From the NCBI RefSeq assembly GCF_002944315.1, contig NZ_CP024312.1, forward strand, positions 62,001-126,000: 64,000 nt of DNA, in the 5' to 3' direction. Numbering within the stretch: the stretch's first letter is position 1; the number at the start of each line of letters is the position of its first letter. The notes under the pieces were generated by a model. It searched no databases, had not been told where the DNA came from, and saw only the letters and a list, made by a program, of their open reading frames with translations. Of the stretch, positions 27,175 to 35,624 are shown piece after piece. The stretch comes from Rhizobium sp. NXC24. GTDB lineage: Bacteria; Pseudomonadota; Alphaproteobacteria; Rhizobiales; Rhizobiaceae. Made by a program: the position numbers and the translations under genes.

Positions 27175-28374
27175 GTGCTGCTGCGTATCGCATCACGGAA
27201 GAGATACGAACCGGGCTTTTCCAAGCCCGGTTCTTGGGCCTCCGCCCGCCAATGGCTCGGTCCTTCGCCCTTTCTTCAGGCGGCGTTCCTCTTCGTCGTC
27301 CTCGCCGTTTGCTGGTATCTCGGCAATAACGTCGTCGAAACCATGCAAAGGCTTGGGCTGAAGCTCGGCTTTGGCTTCCTGTCTCAGCGGGCGAATTTCG
27401 AAATCGGCGAAAGCCTCATCGCTTATTCCTCTTCCGATACCTATGCTCGCGCGCTGCTGGCAGGACTGCTGAACACGATCAACGTGGCCTTCTTCGGCTG
27501 CGTCATCGCAACGGTTTGCGGCGTGATGCTCGGTATCGCACGGCTGTCCGGCAATCTTGTGCTGGCCTCGGTCGCGCGTGCCTATGTCGAAATATTCCGG
27601 AACACGCCGCTGCTGCTTCAGCTCTTTCTGTGGAGCGCGATCTTCCACAGCCTGCCGGCGCCACGGCGGGCAATCGAATTTTCCGGTGGGTTTTTTCTTT
27701 CCAATCGCGGCATTTTCATTCCTCGGTTGATTTTCGACGGACCTTCCGTGTTCATCTGGTTGCCGTTGGCTGCTGCGGCAGCCGGGGTTACGATCATCGC
27801 CACGCGGCGGCGGTTCTTCGGCCAGCGTTTCTATGCGACCCGTATCCTTGTGCTTTCCGTTGCGATGTTCGTTGCCGTTTGCTGGGCGACAGGCGTTTCG
27901 GTATCCGCCGAACTGCCTGCGCGCGGCGGCTTCAATATCAGCGGCGGGCTGTCGCTGACGCCGGAGTTTGCAGGGCTGTTGACGGGGCTTGTCTTCAATG
28001 CGGCGGCCACCATCGCCGAGATCGTGAGAAGCGGCATTCAGTCGGTCGGAAACGGCCAGTGGGAAGCAGCCCGTGCGCTCGGACTGCGGCCTGGGCACAT
28101 CATGCGGCTTATCGTACTGCCGCAAGCGCTTCGGGTCATCACGCCGCTGATGACATCGAATTATCTCGATCTGACCAAGAATTCGAGTCTCGCCGTCGCC
28201 ATCGGCTTTCCCGATCTCGTAAGCGTCGCCAATACCACCGCCAACACGACCGGTCAGACGCTGGAGGCGATCACGATCATCGCTGCCGCCTATCTGACGC
28301 TCAATCTCGCGGTTTCTGTGCTGATGAACCTCTATAATCGCCGCATCATGCTGAGGGAGGAAAGGCGGCGATGA
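27175..28374 (+). CDS. Amino-acid ABC transporter permease, AapQ/HisQ type
   Basis: A 399-residue permease of the polar-amino-acid importer family. The first membrane segment is AAFLFVVLAVCWYLGNNV, then the conserved ALLAGLLNTINVAFFGCVIATVCGVMLGIARLSGN and ARAYVEIFRNTPLLLQLFLW. The EAA loop is QWEAARALGLRPGHIMRLIVLPQALR. Long inserts between segments match AapQ of rhizobia. I use GTG 27175, 7 bp after the binding-protein stop; no other in-frame start precedes the first membrane segment. A strong hairpin (27208-27233) lies inside codons 12-20. It overlaps the next permease start (ATGA). Confidence 0.88.
   Translation: MLLRIASRKRYEPGFSKPGSWASARQWLGPSPFLQAAFLFVVLAVCWYLGNNVVETMQRLGLKLGFGFLSQRANFEIGESLIAYSSSDTYARALLAGLLNTINVAFFGCVIATVCGVMLGIARLSGNLVLASVARAYVEIFRNTPLLLQLFLWSAIFHSLPAPRRAIEFSGGFFLSNRGIFIPRLIFDGPSVFIWLPLAAAAAGVTIIATRRRFFGQRFYATRILVLSVAMFVAVCWATGVSVSAELPARGGFNISGGLSLTPEFAGLLTGLVFNAAATIAEIVRSGIQSVGNGQWEAARALGLRPGHIMRLIVLPQALRVITPLMTSNYLDLTKNSSLAVAIGFPDLVSVANTTANTTGQTLEAITIIAAAYLTLNLAVSVLMNLYNRRIMLREERRR
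27208..27233 (+). other. Strong hairpin at the 5' end of the permease gene
   Basis: GAACCGGGCTT and AAGCCCGGTTC form a perfect 11-bp stem around TTCC, 40 bp after the binding-protein stop and inside the permease coding frame. Such hairpins after binding-protein genes usually stabilise the upstream mRNA or attenuate the permeases; here it also encodes protein (residues 12-20). Confidence 0.55.
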
Positions 28375-29435
28375 GCGAACTGCAGATCGTCCTTCCGAGA
28401 TTTCGTCGACGAAACCTGGCCGCCGGACTTTTCGACAGCAGGCTGAACGGTTTGCTGACGCTTGCCTGCCTTGCCGTCGCCGTATGGATGTTCATGCCTC
28501 TATGGCGCTGGGCCGTCAACGATGCGGTGTGGACGGGCCTGGCGCCGGATTGCGGCGTCGATGGCGCGGGCGCATGCTGGGCCTTCATAGGTGCGAAATT
28601 TCGCTTCATCATCTTTGGTTTCTATCCACCCGCCCTGCAATGGCGGCCGGCCCTCGTCATCCTGGGGATCACAATCCTGCTGTTCGTCTCCGCCAGGCCG
28701 CAGTCCTGGAGAAAATGGCTGCTGCTGCTCTGGCTTGCGGCAATACCGCTCTGCTGGTTGCTGATGGCCGGGACACTGTTGCCGCCGAAAGTTCCGACCA
28801 ACCAATGGGGCGGGCTTCCGATCACTTTGCTGGTCTCACTGATCGGGCTGGCGACAGCATTTCCCATCGCCCTGCTGCTGGCGCTGGCCCGCCGATCCGA
28901 GATGAGGATCCTGCGCACAATCGCGGTGCTGTTCATCGAATGCCTGCGTGGGGTTCCCCTGATTGCCGTTCTTTACGTCGCAATGCTGATCGTTCCCATG
29001 GCGCTGCCGGCGGATGCCCTGACCGACAAGCTGCTGCGAGCACAGATCGGAATTACGCTGTTTGTCTCGGCTTATCTGGCCGAGGTCATTCGTGCCGGCC
29101 TTCAATCGATACCGGCCGGCCAGACCGAGGCCGCCTATTCCCTCGGACTTGGTTACTGGCGCACAGTGCAGCTTGTCGTCCTGCCTCAGGCGTTGCGGAT
29201 CGTGATCCCGGCCATGGTCAATCTGGCCATCGGCATCCTGCTGAATACGTCGCTGCTTACCGTCATCGGCATCTCCGATCTGCTGAACGCCGCAAAGACC
29301 GCCGCAACGGATCCGAACTGGCTCGGCTTCCACAGCGAGGCCTTTGTCTTTGCCGCCTGCGTCTATTTCGCGATCAGCTTCGGTGCCTCGCGCTACAGCA
29401 TCTGGCTGGAGGCGAAACTGCAGGCCAGAACGTGA
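28371..29435 (+). CDS. Amino-acid ABC transporter permease, AapM/HisM type
   Basis: A 354-residue permease, partner of the AapQ-type protein and overlapping it by 4 bp. It has several N-terminal membrane segments (LLTLACLAVAVWMFMPLWRW, ALVILGITILLFVSA, LLLLWLAAIPLCWLLMAG), then GGLPITLLVSLIGLATAFPIALLLALARRS and ECLRGVPLIAVLYVAMLIVPMALP. The EAA loop is QTEAAYSLGLGYWRTVQLVVLPQALR. In the usual aapJQMP order an ATPase should follow, but the next gene is an alkylsulfatase-like hydrolase. Confidence 0.88.
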   Translation: MSELQIVLPRFRRRNLAAGLFDSRLNGLLTLACLAVAVWMFMPLWRWAVNDAVWTGLAPDCGVDGAGACWAFIGAKFRFIIFGFYPPALQWRPALVILGITILLFVSARPQSWRKWLLLLWLAAIPLCWLLMAGTLLPPKVPTNQWGGLPITLLVSLIGLATAFPIALLLALARRSEMRILRTIAVLFIECLRGVPLIAVLYVAMLIVPMALPADALTDKLLRAQIGITLFVSAYLAEVIRAGLQSIPAGQTEAAYSLGLGYWRTVQLVVLPQALRIVIPAMVNLAIGILLNTSLLTVIGISDLLNAAKTAATDPNWLGFHSEAFVFAACVYFAISFGASRYSIWLEAKLQART

Positions 29436-29558
29436 TTTTGAGCAAACCGAATGGGGCATGGGCGGAAGGTGGGAGCCGATGCAATCCGCAGCGGGCATAG
29501 CTCTGCGCAGTCGGATATAACACGCAACGGTCATCGAATCGCGATGCGGGGTCAGGAT

Positions 29559-30866
29559 ATGGCATTCATTTCGTCTGCAGGAATTTCAACGCCGGACGCG
29601 GCTCACGACGAATTTGCAGGGCGCGAGCAGCTTCGCGCCAGCTCGGCGGAGTTCCGAAAGGACGTCATCGAAGTCACCGACGGGGTGTTCGTGGCGATCG
29701 GTTACTCGGCGAGCAATGTGACGCTGATCCAGGGCGAGGGCGGATCGATCATTGTCGATACGGCCGCCAATCCGATCGATGCCGCGGCGATCGTCGAGGC
29801 ATTCGGCGATCGGATGGTGCGGCCGGTTCGCGCGATCGTTTACACGCACAATCATCCCGACCACTCCGGCGGCGCCGGTGTTTTTGCCGGCAATGACGGC
29901 CCCGAGATCCATAGCCACCAGATCCTTGTCGATTCCGCTGCGGAATTCGGAAGGGGCCAGCGCGATGGCGGCGATGCCTTTGGCACAACGCTGCCCGATG
30001 AGCTGTTCATCAATGCCGGCACTCAGCTCGAATATGGCCGGGTGACGCGGCACACGCGCGAGGGTTTCCTTCCTCCAAACCGGACGTTCAACGGCGAAGA
30101 GGAAACAATCAACATCGCAGGCGTTGAAATGCAACTCATTCACACGCCCGGCGAGTCCGCCGAGAATATCGCTGTCTGGATTCCCCGCAAAGGCGTGCTC
30201 TTGCCCGGTGACGACTTTTACAAATCCTATCCGAACCTCTCGCCCCTCAGGGGGCTGCGGTTGCGTTCGCCCGAAAAGTGGATCGCCAGCCTCGAAAAGA
30301 TGATCCTTCTGAACGCCCAATACCTCGTGCAGGGGCACATGCGCCCGATCCTTGGCAAAGACAGCGTCCGTCAGGCTCTCACCCAATATCGGGATGGCAT
30401 CAAGACCGTTCTCGACCAGACATTGGCAGGCATCAGGCGAGGAATGAGGCCGGACGAGCTGGTTCAAGAGGTGAAACTCTCGCCGGAATTGGCCGAAAGC
30501 CCCTACCTGCAGGAATATTATGGCAGCGTTGCCTGGACGGTGCGCGGTATCTACGCCGACTATGTGGGCTGGTTCGACGGCAATGCCACCAACATCTTCC
30601 CGCTGCCGCCGGCCGAGCGTGCGAGAAAGATGCTCGATCTGGCCGGCGGCGCTGACGAAATGCTGGCCCGGGTACGGGAAGCGATCGAGGCGCATGAATT
30701 TCAATGGGCTGCCGAACTGGCCGACCATGTATTGGTGGTCGATACAGACAACGTTGACGCCAAAGTCTTGAAGGCCAGGGCTCTGACGGAGTTGGGAGAG
30801 CGTCAGGTAAACGCGACCGCCCGGAACTATTTTCTCACGTCCGCCCAATTCCTTTTGAAAGGCTAA
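29559..30866 (+). CDS. MBL-fold alkylsulfatase-like hydrolase, short form
   Basis: A 435-residue metallo-beta-lactamase-fold protein of the linear alkylsulfatase (SdsA1/Pisa1) type. The zinc motif is THNHPDHSGG (His97, His99, Asp101, His102), with further metal ligands expected in ETINIAG...IHTPGES and GVLLPGDDFY. The alkylsulfatase dimerisation region follows (RYR..QYRDGIKTVLDQTLAGIRRGMRPDELVQEVKLSPEL...YYGSVAWTVRGIYADYVGWFDGNATNIFPLPP). The C-terminal SCP2-like domain of SdsA1 (~650 aa) is missing. No signal peptide is clear. ATG 29559 (MAFISSAG) has only a weak site (GTCAGG); ATG 29544 is possible. It would release sulfate from alkyl sulfates brought in by the same operon. Confidence 0.85.
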   Translation: MAFISSAGISTPDAAHDEFAGREQLRASSAEFRKDVIEVTDGVFVAIGYSASNVTLIQGEGGSIIVDTAANPIDAAAIVEAFGDRMVRPVRAIVYTHNHPDHSGGAGVFAGNDGPEIHSHQILVDSAAEFGRGQRDGGDAFGTTLPDELFINAGTQLEYGRVTRHTREGFLPPNRTFNGEEETINIAGVEMQLIHTPGESAENIAVWIPRKGVLLPGDDFYKSYPNLSPLRGLRLRSPEKWIASLEKMILLNAQYLVQGHMRPILGKDSVRQALTQYRDGIKTVLDQTLAGIRRGMRPDELVQEVKLSPELAESPYLQEYYGSVAWTVRGIYADYVGWFDGNATNIFPLPPAERARKMLDLAGGADEMLARVREAIEAHEFQWAAELADHVLVVDTDNVDAKVLKARALTELGERQVNATARNYFLTSAQFLLKG

Positions 30867-31019
30867 TGCCTGTTGTCAGGAACCCCGTAACGCCGAGGCT
30901 GATCATGCGAGCAGGGTATCGGATACGGCGCTTCATGTTGCGGATTGGAATTATTTTCTTTGGCCGAGAGTTTATTTGGCATCGATGGGAATAGTCATCC
31001 AAACCTCTGCGCCTTATAG

Positions 31020-31036
31020 TCTATTAAATTAGTAGA
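31020..31036. promoter_or_regulatory. Shared dyad operator upstream of the unknown cluster
   Basis: TCTAT-TAAATTA-GTAGA, a perfect 10/10 match, ending 48 bp before the start at 31085. The left flank ATAG and spacer match the site at 5605. Confidence 0.75.
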
Positions 31037-31084
31037 TTATAGCGGCGGCGGAGCGCTCAAGAGGGGCGAGGAAGGGTGACCTCA

Positions 31085-31282
31085 ATGACCAGACAGGTGA
31101 TCGAATATGCCGGTATTCCCGTCGGCATCGTCATTCCAGACAACGGCTCGCTGAAATTCATCGCCGTCAAATTTCATGTGCATGATCTTGACGGTCAGCG
31201 CTTTGCCTCCCCCTCGGACGTTTTGCGGGCCATTCATAAATTGATGTCGGCGCCTGGCGGCAGCATTCCTTGCGCTGCATAA
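31085..31282 (+). CDS. Small protein, hypothetical (65 aa)
   Basis: MTRQVIEYAGIPVGIVIPDNGSLKFIAVKFHVHDLDGQRFASPSDVLRAIHKLM...; I do not recognise the family. The composition is globular, with no signal or membrane segment; the tail ends PGGSIPCAA with one cysteine. AGGAAGG lies 8-9 nt before ATG 31085; GTG 31076 is an alternative start. It is the first gene after a perfect shared operator and is followed at 15 bp by another small gene, so the evidence for a real gene is good although its role is unknown. Confidence 0.65.
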   Translation: MTRQVIEYAGIPVGIVIPDNGSLKFIAVKFHVHDLDGQRFASPSDVLRAIHKLMSAPGGSIPCAA

Positions 31283-31297
31283 ACGAAGGGGGATGGC

Positions 31298-31486
31298 ATG
31301 GGCAGGCTGCGTCACTTCTTCCGTCTCTCTGCGCTGCGCGACGATCTCGAAACGAGGCTGCTGGTTCGCGAATACCGTCTCCTGCTCCTGGACGATCATT
31401 TCGACGACGGCACCGACAGCGAACTTCGCGCGCGATGCGCGGAGCTCTCCAACGAACTCTGTTCGGGCCGTTACCGGCATTTATGA
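31298..31486 (+). CDS. Small protein, hypothetical (62 aa)
   Basis: MGRLRHFFRLSALRDDLETRLLVREYRLLLLDDHFDDGTDSELRARCAELSNELCSGRYRHL. It is highly charged and probably helical, with no membrane segment. A very good ribosome-binding site (AAGGGGGA) lies 5-6 nt upstream. It is the middle gene of three under the operator at 31020, with gaps of 15 and 21 bp to its neighbours. I do not recognise a family. Confidence 0.6.
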   Translation: MGRLRHFFRLSALRDDLETRLLVREYRLLLLDDHFDDGTDSELRARCAELSNELCSGRYRHL

Positions 31487-31507
31487 CGCCAACCAGGAGG
31501 ATAATGG

Positions 31508-32383
31508 ATGCAACGCGGATTTTTCGCCAAAAAAGCTTCCTCATTGCGAACCATAGTGAGGGCGCTAATTTTAGCTGCCGCCATTCCGCTCGCATTCCAG
31601 AATGTGGCTGTAGCAGGCCAGAAGGTGCTTCTATCCTACGAGGCGACGCCATCTGCAGGCTTCCACCTGCCGCGGCTTGCCCAGGCCAGCTATGATGATC
31701 GGGTGGCCTTTTCAGCGGAGGTGCTGAAAGAGATCGTGCCGAAAATCATATCGGCCAACGGCATCGACCCTGCAACGCTGGAAACGGAAGTGACGCCCGG
31801 CGGATATCTCCTGAAAACCAATGCGTCGCTTCAGACCGAGGGAGAGCTCGAGGATGTCACGGCCGATCGCCTTGCAGGTTCCCTTGGCTATATTTTCCGA
31901 CAATATAGCGTGCTCGTCTCCCGTCTTGACGACACGCGGGGGAAGACCGGCTTTGTTGTCGTTCGATTTCCCAAGGACAGTCTCAACGCAGCGGTCGCGC
32001 AAAAATTCTTTGAGACGGCTGATGCGACGAAAAAGGGTTTGGGCGGCGGCTATACGGCATTCGGAGATGAACAAATCTTTCTCAATGTCACCAATTCCGA
32101 CGGGAAACCCTACAGCGGTCTCGACGACGCTGCCTTCCTTGACGGCCTGAAGCGAACCACGGCCTCGTTTGGCGCCCCGAAGCCAGAAGTCTCCGCCTCC
32201 GGCAAGGCAGTGGCACGATTTGTCGGCAATGATTGGGAGAAGTCCAAACAAGGCGAAGACTATATAAGCCTGCTCGGCGGGGCTGATTCCGGATTGGTGA
32301 AAAAGCTGGAAGAGATAAGCGCGGACTATGCAGCTCTTGTCGCCAAGACCGCTGAAAGCAAAGGCTGGAACCGCGACGAATGA
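31508..32383 (+). CDS. Secreted/periplasmic protein of unknown function
   Basis: A 291-residue protein with a signal peptide (SSLRTIVRALILAAAIPLAFQNVAVAG, cleavage near residue 37). The mature part has no motif I recognise: QKVLLSYEATPSAGFHLPRLAQASYDDRVAFSAEVLKEIVPKIISANGIDPATLETEVTPGGYLLKTNASLQTEGELEDVTADRLAGSLGYIFRQYSVLV... It has no cysteine, and mixed alpha/beta content is likely. GGAGGA lies 8-9 nt before the start. It is the last gene of the operon under the perfect operator at 31020 and follows the alkylsulfatase-like gene region, so an envelope role in sulfur scavenging is possible. Convergent with the FMN reductase operon. Confidence 0.8.
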   Translation: MQRGFFAKKASSLRTIVRALILAAAIPLAFQNVAVAGQKVLLSYEATPSAGFHLPRLAQASYDDRVAFSAEVLKEIVPKIISANGIDPATLETEVTPGGYLLKTNASLQTEGELEDVTADRLAGSLGYIFRQYSVLVSRLDDTRGKTGFVVVRFPKDSLNAAVAQKFFETADATKKGLGGGYTAFGDEQIFLNVTNSDGKPYSGLDDAAFLDGLKRTTASFGAPKPEVSASGKAVARFVGNDWEKSKQGEDYISLLGGADSGLVKKLEEISADYAALVAKTAESKGWNRDE

Positions 32384-32449
32384 CGACGCTTACTTTATCC
32401 CCGCTGAAAGATAGGCATCGGCCGTCGATCTCATAATAGACGATGAAGC

Positions 32450-33010
32450 CTATTCCGCAGCGATCGCGGCGGCGTCCGAGCGGGCCTTCACAAGAACCGA
32501 AGCCTCGGCGAGAGCTTGATTCACGCGGGTCTGGATGGCCGCTGATGGCTTGCCATCGGTAAAATCGCGGCCCGATGTGTAGATCGCCGTCGGCAGCACA
32601 AAGGCTTCGAAAAATGCGAACAGGGGGCGGAGTTGGTGTTCGACAACCAGGGAGTGCCGGTCGCCGCCGCCAGTCGCTGTCAGAAGGATAGGCTTCCCGC
32701 GCAAGTCCGACGGGTCGAGCAAGTCGAAGACATGCTTGAACAAACCCGTATAGCTTCCTTTGTAGGTCGGCGATCCAATGACAAGCGCCTCGGCCTCGAC
32801 AATCGTTCGGATCACCTCTCGTGCGGCGGGATCGAGATCGGTCACCGATCTTGCCGCCGCCAGAGATGATCCGAGGTCCTCGACGTCGAAAACCACGTGC
32901 TGCAGGCCGGCCTGCCTTCCCAGCGCTTCCGTCACGCTTTCCACGAAACGCCTGGTGCTTGAGGGCCGCGAGATATTGCCCGAGAAGCCGACGATCAGAT
33001 TGTTGCTCAT
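32450..33010 (-). CDS. NAD(P)H-dependent FMN reductase, SsuE/MsuE type
   Basis: A 186-residue flavodoxin-like flavin reductase that supplies reduced FMN to two-component monooxygenases. The start is ATG 33010, with AAGGAA 5 nt upstream. The FMN-binding N-terminus is LIVGFSGNISRPSSTRRFVESV (GxxxRPSxTR motif), and VIGSPTYKGSYTGLFKHVFDLLDPSDLRGKPILLTATGGGDRHSLVVEHQLRPLFAFFEAFVLPTAIY is typical of SsuE/MsuE. It is the last gene of the operon beginning with the SsuD-like gene at 35472, so the two very likely work together. The enzyme may also serve the luciferase-like monooxygenases at 35625 and 58135. Confidence 0.92.
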   Translation of the reverse strand: MSNNLIVGFSGNISRPSSTRRFVESVTEALGRQAGLQHVVFDVEDLGSSLAAARSVTDLDPAAREVIRTIVEAEALVIGSPTYKGSYTGLFKHVFDLLDPSDLRGKPILLTATGGGDRHSLVVEHQLRPLFAFFEAFVLPTAIYTSGRDFTDGKPSAAIQTRVNQALAEASVLVKARSDAAAIAAE

Positions 33011-33073
33011 TTCAGTTCCTTTCAAAGCGTATTCGGGGGGCGTCAGGGAGGCGGCAACGTTCGATTGCTTCCT

Positions 33074-34255
33074 TCAGGCCGTCTTCAGAACGGGCGCGCT
33101 CGTCGAGGTTTCCAATTGAACGGCTGCGGCCCGGCGCCATCGGTCGAAGGCAGAGCGGCCGAGGATGGAGATGGATGTATCTTCCTGCGGAGCATGAACG
33201 AGCACGGACTGGATATCCCGGAAATGCCGCTCAAGGCCCACCTCGGCGTTGAGGCCGGGATTGCCGATGCCGCGGACCGCGATCTGCACAGCGTCGCGGA
33301 TTTGCCGGCCGGCGAGCAGCCTCGCCCTGATCAGTCTTTCCGAATCGCCGTGGTTGCTTTCGAGCGCGCCAAAGATGATCTGGCGGGCGCCGGAGACGAG
33401 CAGGTCGATTTCACCCGAAAGCGCCACGAAGCGCTCCGTGCGAGCGATGGGATGACCGAGATTGGCCGGCACACGTTCATGGGCGAAGCGGATGAAGGCC
33501 GCCTGTGCGGCCTCGGCGGCGCCGAGATAGATTGCGGTCAAGGCCAAGGTCATCGCCGCATGCGCCCGGTTGTCCTGCTGGGCCACTGAGGGATCAACGA
33601 GGTCCAGCGCGTTCTGCGCCGGAATCTCGACGTCGGTATATTCGACATCATGCGACCCTGAAGCGCGCATGCCGAGACTTTTCCAGTTCTCGATCACCTG
33701 AATGCCGGGCAGTCCGTTCGGCACCACGAAGGTTCCGACCCGCGCGGGCACTTCGTCCGTATGCGCCCAGACGAGGAAATGGGTAAGGCCGCACGCCCCT
33801 GTTACGAAGCGCTTGCGGCCCGTGATCAACCAGGCGTTCGCCGTGCGGCGGGCGAGCGTCGCAGGCAGGCCGCCACGCGCTGGCGAACCCAACTCCGGCT
33901 CGACGCGGGCGGCATTCAGCAACAACGGCCGTTGCTTCGCTTCGCCCAGCAGCCGCCGGTAGAGATCGTCCGGCCAATGATTTTTCGCCGCCTGGCCGAG
34001 ATGGGTAAAGATCGTCATGGCGCTGATCAGCGCCACCGAAGGATCACCTCGTCCCAGGGCGGCCAGGATGTGGGCGGCATCGCTCAGCGTGGCGCCCTGG
34101 CCGCCATAACGAGCGGCAACGGTGCTTTCAAGCAGCCCGCTCTCGTGCACGGCTCGAATGCCGGTCCAGGGAAACTGACCGGTTTGATCCGCATCCGGGG
34201 CGGCCTCTGCGAGAACGCGCACGGTAGCGTCTGGCACCATTGGATCATCGGACAT
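33074..34255 (-). CDS. Acyl-CoA dehydrogenase-like flavoprotein, SfnB-related
   Basis: A 393-residue enzyme of the acyl-CoA dehydrogenase fold. Start choice is weak: MSDDPMVPDATVRV at 34255 fits the family length, but the frame is open to 34372 and no strong site is seen. Typical segments: ESTVAARYGGQGATLSDAAHILAALGRGDPSVALISAMTIFTHLG, WLITGRKRFVTGACGLTHFLVWA and SLGMRASGSHDVEYTDVEIP. It lies between an SsuD-like monooxygenase and its FMN reductase, so it probably acts as a reduced-flavin monooxygenase (as SfnB/DszC relatives do) rather than in fatty-acid oxidation. A more distant relative is at 10310. Confidence 0.85.
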   Translation of the reverse strand: MSDDPMVPDATVRVLAEAAPDADQTGQFPWTGIRAVHESGLLESTVAARYGGQGATLSDAAHILAALGRGDPSVALISAMTIFTHLGQAAKNHWPDDLYRRLLGEAKQRPLLLNAARVEPELGSPARGGLPATLARRTANAWLITGRKRFVTGACGLTHFLVWAHTDEVPARVGTFVVPNGLPGIQVIENWKSLGMRASGSHDVEYTDVEIPAQNALDLVDPSVAQQDNRAHAAMTLALTAIYLGAAEAAQAAFIRFAHERVPANLGHPIARTERFVALSGEIDLLVSGARQIIFGALESNHGDSERLIRARLLAGRQIRDAVQIAVRGIGNPGLNAEVGLERHFRDIQSVLVHAPQEDTSISILGRSAFDRWRRAAAVQLETSTSAPVLKTA

Positions 34256-34368
34256 GCGGCTCGGACTTTCTGTCTGTCGAGGGACGTCACCCTTAGGAGA
34301 GAGCGGTTGGCTCCGGCTAAGCTTGGGAGGCGTTTGCGCGGTCCGGCGAGGGAACCAGACCGCGCATG

Positions 34369-35472
34369 TCACGCAGCGGCTTTCTTCTTCGCATCTTCCC
34401 GTTCGCGAATGCCTTCGCGCACGAGCGGAAGGATGTAGCGCCCGTAGTCGACCGCATCGTTATAGTTGTCATAGCCGCGGATCGAGATCAGATCGGCGCC
34501 GAGATCGATGTAGTCGAGGATGGAATCTGCGATCGTGCGCGGTGAACCCACGAGTGCGGTGGTCGCGCCGCTGGCATTGGTGGCGGTGACCGTTGGGTAC
34601 CACAAAGCGCGGTCGTGCACGTCGCCGCGGGCGGCAATGTCCAGAAGCCTTTGCGAACCGACATTGGCCGGCCGCGCAGCGTTGACGGGTGCTCGCGCCA
34701 AGCCTTGCTGACGGTTTTCGTTCAGCCGATCCAGCACCCTATGGGCTTTTGCCCATGCCAACTCGTCGGTTTCGGCGACGATCGGACGGAAGGTGACCCA
34801 GATGCGCGGGCGATCCTTCCGGCCGGCCTTTGCCGCTTCGGCGTAGATCCGTTCGATCTGCTGCTTTGTTTCCGCAAGCGGCTCGCCCCAGAGCCCAAAT
34901 ATGTCGCAGAGCGAACCGCCGATGCGATAGGCGGCGTCCGATGAGCCGCCGAGCGAAATCGGAATGAGCCCATTGGTCGGCCGCACCGCGCTGCGAAATT
35001 GTTTGAACTGATAATGCTTGCCGTCGAAATCAAAAGGCTCCTTCGACGTCCAGGCAAGCCGCAGGATGCGGATATATTCTTCCTGCCGCTCATAGCGCTC
35101 TTCCTTGTTGAGGAAGTCGCCTTCACGCGCCTGCTCTTCGTCGCTGCCGCCAGCAATGAAGTGGACGACGACGCGGCCACCGCTCAGCTGATCGAGCGTT
35201 GCCAGCGATTTGGCTGCGACCGTCGGATAGACGGTGTTCGGTCGCAGAGCGACGATGATCTTGATGCTCTCCGTATGTGCGAGAACCGTGGCGCCGATCG
35301 TGAAGGGGTCGAAGGACGAGGAAGAGTATGGAATCAGCGTATAGTTGAAGCCGTAGTCGTCGAGAGTTCGGGCGTAACGCTGAAGGAATCGAGGATCCAG
35401 CGGCGCGTCGGGAATGGGGTCCAGGTCGTTCGACGCATTGGGAAAGCTGACACTGATGAATTCCGCGACCAT
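34369..35472 (-). CDS. SsuD-like alkanesulfonate monooxygenase (LLM class)
   Basis: A 367-residue FMNH2-dependent monooxygenase of the luciferase-like family, closest in pattern to SsuD: YGFNYTLIPYSSSSFDPFTIGATVLAHTESIKIIVALRPNTVYPTVAAKSLATLDQLSGGRVVVHFIAGGSDEEQAREGDFLNKEERYERQEEY, then YFGGSSD-like ISLGGSSDAAYRIGG and TALVGSPRTIADSILDYIDLGADLISIRGYDN. SsuD cleaves alkanesulfonates to aldehyde and sulfite using reduced FMN. It is the first gene after the operator at 35550, with the FMN reductase two genes downstream. The exact sulfonate range is unknown. Confidence 0.88.
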   Translation of the reverse strand: MVAEFISVSFPNASNDLDPIPDAPLDPRFLQRYARTLDDYGFNYTLIPYSSSSFDPFTIGATVLAHTESIKIIVALRPNTVYPTVAAKSLATLDQLSGGRVVVHFIAGGSDEEQAREGDFLNKEERYERQEEYIRILRLAWTSKEPFDFDGKHYQFKQFRSAVRPTNGLIPISLGGSSDAAYRIGGSLCDIFGLWGEPLAETKQQIERIYAEAAKAGRKDRPRIWVTFRPIVAETDELAWAKAHRVLDRLNENRQQGLARAPVNAARPANVGSQRLLDIAARGDVHDRALWYPTVTATNASGATTALVGSPRTIADSILDYIDLGADLISIRGYDNYNDAVDYGRYILPLVREGIREREDAKKKAAA

Positions 35473-35549
35473 GTGCGCTCCTTGAGGTTTCCGACGATGG
35501 GACGAGGTTAAGTCGCAGTGGAGGGAAGAGGAAGACAGGTCTTTCTTTT

Positions 35550-35566
35550 TCTATAGAAAAAGTAGA
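35550..35566. promoter_or_regulatory. Shared dyad operator upstream of the SsuD-like operon
   Basis: TCTAT-AGAAAAA-GTAGA, a perfect 10/10 match, 77 bp before the start at 35472. On the minus strand it is followed by AAAAGAAAGACCTGTC, nearly identical to the flank of the sites at 48319 and 42044. Confidence 0.75.
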
Positions 35567-35624
35567 AAATATTGGCGTGACGGCCGATCAGATGGGACGG
35601 GGGCTTCTCTTCGGCCTCGATGGC

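Noticed and set aside
26037..27224. A 395-codon minus-strand frame
   Set aside because: Antisense to the family 3 binding protein, which has a signal peptide and family motifs.
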